A stretch of 9,313 bases of DNA from DASWRT01 sp036403035 (GCA_036403035.1 DASWRT010000527.1:1-9313); one strand, 5' to 3'. Positions 1 through 6,381 are shown, numbered from the stretch's first letter. Notes: a model not told the origin generated them from the sequence alone. Made by a program: numbers and translations.

Positions 1-732
1 GTCGGTAATCGAATCGCCGAAGGCGACGACGGCCTGCGTGTCCGGCGGCGACGCCATGTCAACTGCGTCGAGGAAGTACCAGGAGGTTGTGCTGAACGGA
101 AATCCGGTCTCGTCTTCCGCCTGTCCGATCGCTCCGGCGCCCGGTCCGGTCAGGTAGGACGTGGTCAGCGCCTTGGCGTGCCACGTCATCGGACCGCTTT
201 CGCCGGCCAGGTGGAAGCTCACGGCGAGCTTGCGCCCGGCAAGCTCGGGAGCAGCCGGATTGCGGACGAACGGCAGGGCGACCGGGTCGCTCCAGGCCGA
301 CCCGCCGGGCGGCACGGTGACGCTGCGCGCCCCGCGAAAGCCTACCGGCCGATTGCTGCCGGGGACGAGGGCCGCGCCCGACATCTGCAACCCGACGAAC
401 ACGCCGTCGAACGTCACCGGTGCGGTGCCGAGAGCGTTCGACAGACGGAGGCGCAGCTCCCGTCCCCAGATGTCGGGACGTACTATGAGGCGAAAGCTCT
501 GGTCCTGAGCGCCGCGTTCGGCCGAGGGGAAGGCAAAGCGCAGATCGGGTTGCGCCGACGGGTTGCCGACGGGATAGGGTCCCTGCACGGACCCCGCCCA
601 GCTGACCACCCAGTTCCGTCCTTGCTCCGCTGCGACGGCGGCGGTCGAGGCGGCGAGCAGCAGGATAAGGAACACGACGGCGGCGGCCGCTCTCGATAAA
701 AGCGGCCGGTGCTTCACGTCCGGCAGGCGCAT
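1..732 (-). CDS. Exported SGNH/GDSL hydrolase, N-terminal part (cut by left window edge)
   Basis: The first 244 codons of a secreted esterase/lipase-like hydrolase; the 3' end lies beyond base 1. Residues 1-35 form a Sec signal peptide: basic start, hydrophobic run at about 16-33, cleavage site near VAA/EQ. Residues 40-225 form the beta-rich domain that precedes the catalytic domain in many bacterial SGNH esterases, with the recognisable pieces NWVVSWAGS (40-48) and LRLRLSNALGTAPV (93-106). The window ends just after AVVAFGDSITD (234-244), the block I motif of the GDSL family, with Ser241 as the likely nucleophile. Blocks II, III and V, which hold the Gly, Asn and Asp/His, are off the window. 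The ATG at 732 has GGGGAG upstream; an ATG at 739 is in another frame. The gene follows the SMP-30-like gene on the same strand with a 109-base gap. The acyl or sugar-ester substrate is unknown. Confidence 0.88.
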   Translation of the reverse strand, partial: MRLPDVKHRPLLSRAAAAVVFLILLLAASTAAVAAEQGRNWVVSWAGSVQGPYPVGNPSAQPDLRFAFPSAERGAQDQSFRLIVRPDIWGRELRLRLSNALGTAPVTFDGVFVGLQMSGAALVPGSNRPVGFRGARSVTVPPGGSAWSDPVALPFVRNPAAPELAGRKLAVSFHLAGESGPMTWHAKALTTSYLTGPGAGAIGQAEDETGFPFSTTSWYFLDAVDMASPPDTQAVVAFGDSITD

Positions 733-763
733 CCCCCATCTCCCCGAGATTCGAGGCGGCGCA

Positions 764-782
764 TTCCGGCCGCTTCCGGCCG
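764..782. repeat. Short tandem repeat, two TTCCGGCCG units
   Basis: Two direct copies of TTCCGGCCG lie 10 bases apart in the gap between the SMP-30-like gene and the SGNH gene. Each unit holds a CCGG or CGGCCG-type palindrome, so small hairpins are possible. No clear terminator or promoter is visible in this gap (741-841). Function is unknown and this may be chance in GC-rich DNA. Confidence 0.35.
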
Positions 783-841
783 TCGATGATGCACCGGCCC
801 GGCGGGGCGCAGCAATGCGGGAACGGGCGTATGAGCGATGC

Positions 842-1813
842 CTAACCGGCGAACGGCATTTCGGGCAGGCCGCGGACGCCGGGGCGGATCCGCAGCACGG
901 ACCCGGCCGCGGGCTCGGCGGCGAGCCGTTCGGCGGACAGGCCCTGGCGCGCGCTCGTGACATAGAGCGTGCCGAGATCGTCGCCGCCGAAGGCGGGGCA
1001 GGTCGGCTGCGACACCGGCAGGCGGACGATCCGGTCGAGCGTGCCGTCCGGCGCGTAGCGGGCGAGGCAGGCGCCGCCCCAGCGTGCATTCCAAAGATAT
1101 CCCTCGGCGTCGACCGTGGAGCCGTCCGGCACGCCCGGCTCGTGCTCGCCGAGGCGGCAGAACACACGGCCGCCGCCGACCGCGCCGGTGGCCGGATCGT
1201 AGTCGTAGGCGAGGATCTCGCGGCGCGGGGAATCGGCGAAATAGAGCGTCCGCCCGTCCGGCGCGAAGCAGATGCTGTTCGCGGTGCTGATCCCGGCGAG
1301 CACGGCGGTCACGGTCAGGTCGTGGTCGAAGCGGTAGAGCGCGGTGAGCGCCGGTCCATGCTCGACATGGCCGCCGACGAGGAACCGGCCTTGCCGGTCG
1401 CAGCGGGCATCATTCAGCCGCGTGTGCGGTGACCGCGCCTCGACATCCGCGAGGCGCTCGATTTGTCCGGTCGCGGGATCGAAGGCGGCAATCCCCGTAG
1501 CCAGGGCCACGATCAGGCTGCCGCCGTCCCGCCGCGGCGTAGCCGCGGCGATGCGCTCCGGCCGCCGCCAGGTTCGCGGCTCAGGCGGCGGCGTCTCCGC
1601 CGCGGCGTCCTCCGGCACAAAGCGCCACAGCTCGGCGCGCTCGATGTCGACCCAGTAGAGCGCGTGCTCCTCGGCCGACCACAGTGCGCCTTCGCCGAGC
1701 ACGTTGGCGCAGGCGACGGCGATCCCGACGCTGCCGTCGTCTTCATTACTGCCGCCCGGCGGCGTGGAAATCGAGGTCAAGGGCTGATCGTCTTCGGCTG
1801 ATCGTCGTCGCAA
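842..1813 (-). CDS. SMP-30/gluconolactonase/LRE family protein (lactonase-like beta-propeller)
   Basis: A calcium-dependent six-bladed beta-propeller hydrolase of the SMP-30/gluconolactonase family, whose members open sugar lactones such as gluconolactone. With the first in-frame TTG at 1813 as residue 1, the family landmarks appear in order: LGEGALWS with metal-ligand Glu41, LYWVDI (52-57), RLNDARCDRQGRFLVGG (132-148) with Asn134, NSICFAPDGRTLYFADS with Asn179, and GVPDGSTVDAEGYLWNARWGG (227-247) with Asp230. By analogy with human SMP-30, Glu41, Asn179 and Asp230 would bind the metal. The usual Asn-Gly after the third blade is Asn-Ser here. The end, PEMPFAG, is typical of the family. No signal peptide is seen, so the protein is probably cytoplasmic. 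The start is uncertain: TTG at 1813 has no Shine-Dalgarno, TTG at 1780 has a weak GAAGA, and homology begins only near residue 37. Substrate is not shown. Confidence 0.92.
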   Translation of the reverse strand: MRRRSAEDDQPLTSISTPPGGSNEDDGSVGIAVACANVLGEGALWSAEEHALYWVDIERAELWRFVPEDAAAETPPPEPRTWRRPERIAAATPRRDGGSLIVALATGIAAFDPATGQIERLADVEARSPHTRLNDARCDRQGRFLVGGHVEHGPALTALYRFDHDLTVTAVLAGISTANSICFAPDGRTLYFADSPRREILAYDYDPATGAVGGGRVFCRLGEHEPGVPDGSTVDAEGYLWNARWGGACLARYAPDGTLDRIVRLPVSQPTCPAFGGDDLGTLYVTSARQGLSAERLAAEPAAGSVLRIRPGVRGLPEMPFAG

Positions 1814-2001
1814 GGGAAGCGAGTAGCGCGGCCAGCCCGCGGCGTGGCTTGCGCGGCGGACCGATCCGTTTCCTGAACGACCGGCGGCGGCGCGTGTTCC
1901 GCGCCGCCGCCTTTGCCGCGCGACGCCTGCCGCGCACGTTCCTCACCGATACGCGCCGCCGCCTTCGGGCGCCCGCATCATGGTGCGCCGCAATAAAACG
2001 A
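1814..2001. other. Gene-poor stretch between the SMP-30-like gene and the 25-residue protein gene
   Basis: No convincing gene is seen in these 188 bases. Open frames here translate to Arg/Ala-rich strings without family features. The stretch holds the hairpin at 1883-1911 and several GCGCGG/CCGCGC pieces. Any promoter and leader of the minus-strand SMP-30-like gene would lie here, but no convincing -35/-10 pair is visible. Confidence 0.5.
1883..1914. terminator. Strong GC hairpin, 12-bp perfect stem, terminator-like
   Basis: GGCGGCGGCGCG at 1883-1894 pairs perfectly with 1900-1911 around a 5-base loop (TGTTC), followed on the plus strand by TTT. No plus-strand gene ends nearby. On the minus strand it lies between the 25-residue protein gene and the SMP-30-like gene but lacks a U tract in that direction. 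It may end or stabilise the short minus-strand transcript, or belong to a repeat. The stem is directly visible; the role is inference. Confidence 0.45.
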
Positions 2002-2079
2002 TCAGGCGTGCATGAACAGGTAAATGACGATAAGAACGGTCAGCGGAACGCCCAGGAGCCAAGCGAGAAAATACGGCAT
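2002..2079 (-). CDS. 25-residue single-helix membrane protein, unknown function
   Basis: A very short gene that a length cutoff would miss. ATG at 2079 to TGA at 2002 encodes 25 residues starting MPYFLAWLLGVPL and ending IYLFMHA. Almost the whole chain is hydrophobic (about residues 4-23), enough for one membrane-spanning helix with a Pro kink at 12. A good Shine-Dalgarno, GGAGAG, lies five bases before the ATG, which is the main support for translation. The YF.AWLLG start recalls CydX/YbgT-type cytochrome bd subunits, but the CydX C-terminal pattern (Asn-Ala-Leu-Trp, acidic end) is absent and no cydAB is present. It is better called an orphan small membrane protein. It is divergent from the aminotransferase gene and upstream of, but well separated from, the SMP-30-like gene. 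Confidence 0.72.
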   Translation of the reverse strand: MPYFLAWLLGVPLTVLIVIYLFMHA

Positions 2080-2308
2080 CTCAACTCTCCAATCCGTTCC
2101 GGCTTTACGCCGGGATGTTGTGAACCAGGTAGATGCGTTTGCATCGGGCCTCACATTGTAAAACAAGCGCCGCAAGAATTAGTTCGATTTCTCGGAAACG
2201 GGGTCGGCGAAATGCGGCGTTCCAGGTGCGCAGGGGGGCTCGCCATTCGGAGGCGAGTTGCATAGAATGCCGGCCGGTCGTAATTACCTTTCTGTTTCGA
2301 TGGCTGTC
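2080..2308. promoter_or_regulatory. Divergent intergenic region (small protein leftward, aminotransferase rightward)
   Basis: These 229 bases must hold the promoters of both flanking genes. The AT content is visibly higher around 2150-2190 and 2279-2300 than in the genes. On the minus strand TACAAT (rc of 2156-2161) resembles a -10 box, without a good -35. On the plus strand TTGCAT (2258-2263) and TAATTA (2281-2286) are 17 bases apart but match consensus weakly. Two small inverted repeats are present: GATGC-GTTT-GCATC (2132-2145) and CCGGC-TTTAC-GCCGG (2099-2113). The second would form a hairpin in the small gene's leader. Promoter placement is inference. Confidence 0.4.
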
Positions 2309-3550
2309 ATGGAAGAAGATTTCCACAGAATCAAGCGCCTGCCGCCCTATGTCTTCGCCGAGGTCAACGCGCTCAAAGCGAAGGCGCGAGCGGCGGGGCA
2401 CGACGTCATCGATCTCGGAATGGGCAACCCGGACTCGCCGACGCCCGACCACATCGTCAAGAAGCTGATCGAGGCGGTGCAGAACCCGCGCAGCCACGGC
2501 TATTCGACCTCGCGCGGCATTCCCGGCCTGCGCCGCGCCTACGCGGCGTACTACGCACGGCGCTTCGGCGTCGAACTCGATCCGGAGACCGAGATCATCG
2601 CGACGCTCGGGTCGAAGGAGGGGCTGGCCAACCTCGCCCAGGCGATCACCGCGCCGGGCGACGTGGTGCTGGCGCCGAACCCCTGCTATCCGATCCATTC
2701 CTTCGGCTTCATCATGGCCGGCGCGTCGGTGCGCCACCTGCCGGTGGGGCCGGGCTTCGACTTCCTGACCGAGTTGAAGAAGGCGGTGCGGCACAGCGTC
2801 CCGGCGCCGACCGCGCTCGTTCTGAACTACCCGTCGAACCCGACGGCCGAGACGGTCGACCTCGACTTCTATGGCGAGGTCGTCGAGTTCTGCCGGCATC
2901 ACAAGATCTTCGTGCTGTCGGACGTCGCCTATGCCGAACTCTATTTCGACGGGCGGAAGCCGCCGTCGATCCTGGAAGTTCCGGGCGCACGCGAGATCGC
3001 CGTCGAGTTCTCGTCGCTCAGCAAGACCTATTCGATGGCGGGCTGGCGGATGGGCTTCGCGGTCGGCAACGCCCGGCTGATCGCGGCGCTGGCGCGCGTC
3101 AAGTCGTATCTCGATTACGGCGCGTTCACGCCGATCCAGGTGGCGGCGACGGCGGCGCTCAACGGCCCCCAGGACTGCATCGAGGAGATGCGCTCGCGCT
3201 ATCTCGGCCGGCGCGACGTGCTGATCGAGGGACTGCGGCAGGCGGGATGGAACGTGCCGTCGCCGGCTGCGACGATGTTCGCGTGGGCGCCGGTCCCGCC
3301 GCAGTTCCGCGAGATCGGCAGCCTCGCCTTCTCGAAGCTGCTGCTGGAGAAGGCGAACGTCGCGGTGGCGCCGGGCGTCGGATTCGGCGAGTACGGCGAG
3401 GGCTTCGTCCGGATCGCCCTGGTCGAGAACCGCCAGCGGCTCCGTCAGGCGGTGCGCAACATCAGGTCCTTCCTGCACGGACGCGGCGACGCGGCGACCG
3501 CGCCGGGCGGCGACGCGACGACGCTGCCGGTCAGCGACGCCGCGGAGTAG
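2309..3550 (+). CDS. alaC: Alanine aminotransferase, AlaC family (PLP fold type I)
   Basis: A class I/II aminotransferase that interconverts alanine and pyruvate (with glutamate/2-oxoglutarate) using pyridoxal phosphate in the cytosol. The 413-residue product follows remembered E. coli AlaC almost block by block: HRIKRLPPYVF (6-16), MGNPDSPTPDHIV, GYSTSRGIPGLRRA, GSKEGLANL, NPCYPIH, YPSNPTAE with Asn177, DVAYAELYFDG with Asp205 and Tyr208 that hold the cofactor, SLSKTYSMAGWRMGF with the Schiff-base Lys239, and VRIALVENRQR with Arg368 for the substrate carboxylate. A 24-residue Ala/Gly/Asp-rich tail follows the conserved end. Upstream in-frame starts exist (TTG 2258, ATG 2267, ATG 2300). The ATG at 2309 was chosen because homologues begin just before the HRIKRLPPYVF block, but its Shine-Dalgarno is poor and GGAGG sits at 2249-2253. 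The gene stands alone. Annotation as LL-diaminopimelate aminotransferase is a common alternative for this family but less likely. Confidence 0.93.
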   Translation: MEEDFHRIKRLPPYVFAEVNALKAKARAAGHDVIDLGMGNPDSPTPDHIVKKLIEAVQNPRSHGYSTSRGIPGLRRAYAAYYARRFGVELDPETEIIATLGSKEGLANLAQAITAPGDVVLAPNPCYPIHSFGFIMAGASVRHLPVGPGFDFLTELKKAVRHSVPAPTALVLNYPSNPTAETVDLDFYGEVVEFCRHHKIFVLSDVAYAELYFDGRKPPSILEVPGAREIAVEFSSLSKTYSMAGWRMGFAVGNARLIAALARVKSYLDYGAFTPIQVAATAALNGPQDCIEEMRSRYLGRRDVLIEGLRQAGWNVPSPAATMFAWAPVPPQFREIGSLAFSKLLLEKANVAVAPGVGFGEYGEGFVRIALVENRQRLRQAVRNIRSFLHGRGDAATAPGGDATTLPVSDAAE

Positions 3551-3575
3551 ACGCGCCGCTGCTCGCCTGATGTTG

Positions 3576-3676
3576 CCCCCACCCCGACCCTCCCCCGCAA
3601 GCGGGGGAGGGAGAGATCGAGAGCAATTTCAGGGACATGGAAGCCCTCCGCCGCGTGTGGGGGAGGGGCGGGTGGG
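3576..3676. repeat. G/C-rich palindromic dispersed repeat, copy A
   Basis: An approximately 100-base element between the convergent alaC and cheZ genes. Its left half contains CCCTCCCCCGC (3588-3598), AA, then GCGGGGGAGGG (3601-3611): an 11-bp perfect stem. The outer arms, C-rich 3576-3596 and G-rich 3657-3676, also pair over about 20 bases with few mismatches, so the element can fold as one long hairpin or two short ones. A related element is at 8464-8570. This kind of repeat is widespread in alphaproteobacterial genomes. Here it may also end transcription from both sides; no U tract is visible. Confidence 0.75.
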
Positions 3677-3726
3677 GCGTCCGGCCGGGCGCCGGCCTGT
3701 TGCTCTATGGGCCTGCGCCGTGGGGA

Positions 3727-4710
3727 TCAGTCGAACAGCGCGTCGATGTCGCTCTGATTGATCGAGGCGCCGCCGTTCATGACCGGCGGCGGCGGCGGAG
3801 GCGCTTCCGCCGGGGGCGCCGGCTTCTCGGCCTGGATCTTGGCTTTCGGCGGAGCAGGGATCGGCGCCGGTGCCGGTGCAGGCGTCGGCGCTGCGGCCTT
3901 CACCGGCTTCGGCGGTGCAGGAGTTGCGGGCGCGGGTGCGGGCGCCGGAGCGACGGCAGGGGCGGGCGCCGCACCGGCGGCGGCGACATCGTTGAGGTCG
4001 GCGAGCAGGGCGTCGACGTCGTCCTGGCTGACGCCGTTCAGCGACGGCCCGTTCAGCAGATGCGCGTCCGGCCGCCGGTCCTCCTCCAGGTCCGTCATGC
4101 GGATCGGATGCGCCGCATCGACGCCCCAGATCTCGATCATCGTGTTGACGCGCTTCTCCAGGTAGCGGAGCGTGTTGACGACCTTGGTGGTCCGCTGGCC
4201 GGTGATGTCCTGGAACGAGCAGGCCGTCAGGATCTCGATCGTCTGCGCCTCGATCTCGCTCCGCACCGCGCCCATGTCGCCGTCGTTCGGCATGCGCCCG
4301 ACGATCTCCTGGATCCGCTCGGCGGCGTTGAGGATGTCGTAGGTCGCGCGCTCGGTCGCGGTGACGATCGCGTCCAGCTCGCCCGTCGCCGCCATGATCC
4401 GGTTGTTGCCCGGATCGTCCGGGCGGAGCGCCGCGATCTCGTTGCGCGTCTGCTGGATGGTCGCGCTCATCTGCTGCAGCTCCTGCCGCAGGATCCGGAT
4501 GTGCGTGCTGCTCTCGCCGCCGGCCTCGGCTCCCGGCCGGCGGCGGGGCGAGTCCCTCAGGTCGCGCACCAGCCGCCGCACCTCTTCGAGCGCGACGACC
4601 CGCGACCGCTGGTCGCGCATGCGGAGGAAGGCGCGGCCGCGCGCATTCGCGGCGAGCGTCTCCTCGATCGCGAGATATTCCTCCTCGTCGAGGTGCGGCA
4701 GGCGCTTCAT
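3727..4710 (-). CDS. cheZ: Protein phosphatase CheZ (CheY-P dephosphorylation) with Ala/Pro linker tail
   Basis: CheZ removes phosphate from CheY-P in the cytoplasm and so resets flagellar motor signalling. The 327-residue chain has a charged N-terminal helix (1-50), then the long helical hairpin typical of CheZ: about 66-95 and 110-138 (ATERATYDILNAAERIQEI), then 150-190. Its active-site segment SFQDITGQRTTKVV holds Asp168 and Gln172, matching the D-x-x-x-Q motif (Asp143/Gln147 in E. coli CheZ). After residue 205 comes VSQDDVDALLA (227-237), an Ala/Pro-rich linker (242-310), and the terminal INQSDIDALFD (317-327). The end peptide is where CheZ holds CheY in E. coli. Both motifs look like the CheY-binding N-terminus of FliM. 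At 327 residues it is much longer than E. coli CheZ, mainly through the linker. The ATG overlaps the cheY stop by ATGA, implying coupled translation. Confidence 0.93.
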   Translation of the reverse strand: MKRLPHLDEEEYLAIEETLAANARGRAFLRMRDQRSRVVALEEVRRLVRDLRDSPRRRPGAEAGGESSTHIRILRQELQQMSATIQQTRNEIAALRPDDPGNNRIMAATGELDAIVTATERATYDILNAAERIQEIVGRMPNDGDMGAVRSEIEAQTIEILTACSFQDITGQRTTKVVNTLRYLEKRVNTMIEIWGVDAAHPIRMTDLEEDRRPDAHLLNGPSLNGVSQDDVDALLADLNDVAAAGAAPAPAVAPAPAPAPATPAPPKPVKAAAPTPAPAPAPIPAPPKAKIQAEKPAPPAEAPPPPPPVMNGGASINQSDIDALFD

Positions 4711-5090
4711 AGCGGCCCCAGGACGCTTTCGATCTTCTTCTTCAACGTCTCGGCGTTGAAGGGCTTGACGATGTAGTTGTTGACGCCGGCCTGCTTGGCC
4801 GCGACGACGTTCTCCGTCTTGCTCTCGGCGGTGACCATGATGAACGGCATCGGCTTCAGCTTGGCGTCGGCGCGGACTTCCTGGAGCAGCTGCAGTCCGG
4901 TCATCGGCTCCATGTTCCAGTCCGATATGACCAGGCCGAAGCTTTTCTCGCGCAGCTTCCGCAAGGCATCCGCCCCGTCGGACGCTTCGTCGACACTGGT
5001 GAAGCCGATCTGCGTCAGCAGGTTTCGAATGATCCGCCGCATCGTGCTGTAGTCGTCGACGACGAGGACGGAGGAATTCAGATTGGCCAA
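4707..5090 (-). CDS. cheY: Chemotaxis response regulator CheY
   Basis: A single-domain response regulator that, once phosphorylated by CheA, binds the flagellar switch. The 127-residue product is the usual CheY length and shows every receiver hallmark: acidic pair Asp12-Asp13 (VLVVDDYSTMRRIIRNLL), phospho-acceptor Asp57 in VISDWNMEPMTG, switch Thr87 in IMVTAES, Tyr106 and Lys109 in NNYIVKPF. The reading frame is open far upstream, but homology begins at ANLNSSVLVV. The only sensible start is TTG at 5090, preceded seven bases away by GGGAG (5098-5102). ATG and GTG triplets just upstream are out of frame. The stop overlaps the cheZ start (ATGA). No cheA, cheW, MCP or flagellar gene is in view, so the pair is at least 3.7 kb from any other visible chemotaxis gene on the left. 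Confidence 0.95.
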   Translation of the reverse strand: MANLNSSVLVVDDYSTMRRIIRNLLTQIGFTSVDEASDGADALRKLREKSFGLVISDWNMEPMTGLQLLQEVRADAKLKPMPFIMVTAESKTENVVAAKQAGVNNYIVKPFNAETLKKKIESVLGPL

Positions 5091-5330
5091 GGCGACACTC
5101 CCACGGCGAAACTCATCGAGAATCGGGTCGATCGCAACCCGCGTTGAAATCGCGACGAACGCTACCGTGAGTTGGTAAAGCTTTCCTTGCGGCGGCACAG
5201 CAGTCGCGGCGGAGCGCCGTGGCGGACGCCGCCCCGGCGACAGCCGGCGCGGGGCGCAATTCACCCTGGATTTCCTGCATGGCCGCGCCCCAGAATGGCC
5301 GGCAACAAGACCATGGGGAGGAAGGAAGTC
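5091..5330. promoter_or_regulatory. Divergent intergenic region between cheY and dctP
   Basis: The promoters of the leftward cheY-cheZ pair and the rightward dctP should lie in these 240 bases. I see no confident -35/-10 pair, no GG-N10-GC sigma-54 element and no flagellar sigma-28 box. Visible structure is CGGGT..ACCCG around 5124-5141 and a GCCCCG (5231-5236) / CGGGGC (5250-5255) stem in the dctP leader. The dctP ribosome site GGAGG is at 5317-5321. A frame open from 5172 into dctP is only upstream read-through. Confidence 0.4.
5098..5102 (-). promoter_or_regulatory. Ribosome binding site deciding the TTG start of cheY
   Basis: GGGAG on the minus strand, seven bases before the TTG at 5090. 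It is the only good Shine-Dalgarno near the beginning of the CheY homology and gives the standard 127-residue protein. A rare TTG start would lower CheY and, through the overlap, CheZ translation; that effect is inference. Confidence 0.65.
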
Positions 5331-6350
5331 ATGAGGACAGCGTTCGTTCTGGCCGGAGTGCTCGGCTGGCTTGCGGCGGCGCCGACGCCGGCCGGTGCGC
5401 AGCAGGCGCCGGCACCGGCGGAGCCGATCGTCATCAAGTTCAGTCACGTCGTCGCGCCCGACACGCCCAAGGGGCTCGCGGCGCGGCGCTTCAAGGAACT
5501 GGCGGAGCAGCGCACCAACGGCCGGGTCAAGGTCGAAATCTACCCGAACTCGCAGCTGTACAAGGACAAGGAGGAGTTGGAGGCGCTCCAGCTCGGGGCG
5601 GTGCAGATGCTGGCGCCGTCGGTCAGCAAGTTCGGCCCGCTCGGGGTCAAGGAGTTCGAGGTCTTCGACCTGCCCTACATCTTCCCGGACAAGGCGGCGC
5701 TGCGGCGCGTCACCGACGGCCCGATCGGCAAGGGGCTGTTCAAGAAGCTGGAGCCGAAGGGCATCGTCGGCCTCGCCTATTGGGACAACGGCTTCAAGGT
5801 GATGACGGCGAACACGCCGCTGCACAATCCGGACGACTTCCTCGGGCTGAAGATGCGGATCCAGTCGTCGAAGGTGCTGGAGTCGCAGATGAAGGCGCTC
5901 GGCGCGGTGCCGCAGGTGATGGCCTTCTCCGAGGTCTACCAGGGGATGCAGACCGGCGTCGTCGACGGCTCGGAAAACACCCCGTCCAACGTCTACACGC
6001 AGAAGATGCACGAGGTGCAGAAGCACCTCACCGTGTCGAACCACGGCTACATCGGATATGCGGTGATCACGAACAAGAATTTCTGGGACGGGCTGCCGGC
6101 GGACATCCGGACGGCGCTCGAAGGCGCGATGCAGGAAGTCACCGCCTACGGCAACGAGATCTCGCAGAAGGAGAACGACGACGCGCTCGCCGCGATCAAG
6201 GCGGCGGGCACGACAACGATCTACACACTCACCGACGCCGAGCGGGCGGCTTGGCGCAAGGCCCTGAGCAAGGTCAAGGACGAGATGGCCCCGCGCATCG
6301 GCAAGGACCTGATCCAGGAGATCGACAAGGAGACCGGCGCCGCCGGATAA
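5331..6350 (+). CDS. dctP: TRAP transporter C4-dicarboxylate-binding protein DctP (copy 1)
   Basis: The periplasmic receptor of a tripartite ATP-independent transporter; it binds malate, succinate or fumarate and delivers it to DctQM. The 339-residue product has a Sec signal peptide (hydrophobic 5-17, cleavage near AGA/QQ at 23-24), then mature features of the DctP family: IKFSHVVAPDTPKG (35-48), the turn YPNSQLYKDKEELE, FDLPYIFPD (112-120), YWDNGFKVM, and GLKMRIQSS (172-180), where Arg176 is the conserved arginine that clamps the substrate carboxylate. VMAFSEVYQGMQTGVVDGSEN (196-216) completes the ligand cleft. Start ATG 5331 is preceded by GGAGG at nine bases; an in-frame ATG at 5313 is an alternative. 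It converges with dctM and is separated from it by a terminator hairpin. It is about 77% identical by hand alignment to the second DctP over 226 shared residues. Having its own orientation and promoter makes it an orphan receptor or an alternative one for the same DctQM. Confidence 0.95.
   Translation: MRTAFVLAGVLGWLAAAPTPAGAQQAPAPAEPIVIKFSHVVAPDTPKGLAARRFKELAEQRTNGRVKVEIYPNSQLYKDKEELEALQLGAVQMLAPSVSKFGPLGVKEFEVFDLPYIFPDKAALRRVTDGPIGKGLFKKLEPKGIVGLAYWDNGFKVMTANTPLHNPDDFLGLKMRIQSSKVLESQMKALGAVPQVMAFSEVYQGMQTGVVDGSENTPSNVYTQKMHEVQKHLTVSNHGYIGYAVITNKNFWDGLPADIRTALEGAMQEVTAYGNEISQKENDDALAAIKAAGTTTIYTLTDAERAAWRKALSKVKDEMAPRIGKDLIQEIDKETGAAG
5816..5923 (+). repeat. 108-bp perfect inverted repeat, copy within dctP 1
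   Basis: Every base of 5816-5923 matches the reverse complement of 9057-9164, checked base by base. The first mismatches are at 5815 and 5924. It covers codons for about residues 163-198 of DctP 1, including the Arg176 segment. The flanking dctP sequence is clearly more diverged, including at third positions, so the block points to recent gene conversion or recombination between the copies. Confidence 0.95.
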
Positions 6351-6381
6351 CCGGCGGTCCAGCCCCTCTCCCGGCATGTCA

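Noticed and set aside
59..739. Minus-strand frame starting at ATG 739
   Set aside because: Arg/Ser-rich without domains; the neighbouring frame from ATG 732 gives a signal peptide, the esterase N-domain and GDSITD.
1746..1946. 66-residue Arg-rich minus-strand frame upstream of the SMP-30-like gene
   Set aside because: GTG start, no ribosome site, composition driven by GC repeats, and it overlaps the beginning of the SMP-30-like gene.
2105..3478. 457-codon minus-strand open frame antisense to alaC
   Set aside because: Composition (Arg, Asp, His, Leu runs) is typical of an antisense shadow in GC-rich DNA, with no motifs, while the plus-strand frame is a full aminotransferase.
3758..4165. Gly/Ala-rich plus-strand frame opposite the CheZ linker
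   Set aside because: It is the reverse complement of the Ala/Pro-coding linker, so low complexity is expected; no gene features.
3637..4776. 379-codon plus-strand open frame antisense to cheZ
   Set aside because: Arg-rich shadow frame that begins inside a repeat and runs across both cheZ and the end of cheY.
5171..5190. Possible sigma-54 promoter (TTGG..CCTTGC) upstream of dctP
   Set aside because: The GG and GC elements are 13 bases apart instead of the 10 required, and no other match was found.
5091..6377. Long minus-strand open frame joined upstream of cheY, antisense to dctP
   Set aside because: Its sequence is Arg/Leu/Asp-rich with no family features, lies antisense to a clear dctP, and CheY homology plus a ribosome site begin at 5090. 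GC-rich codon bias leaves such antisense frames open.
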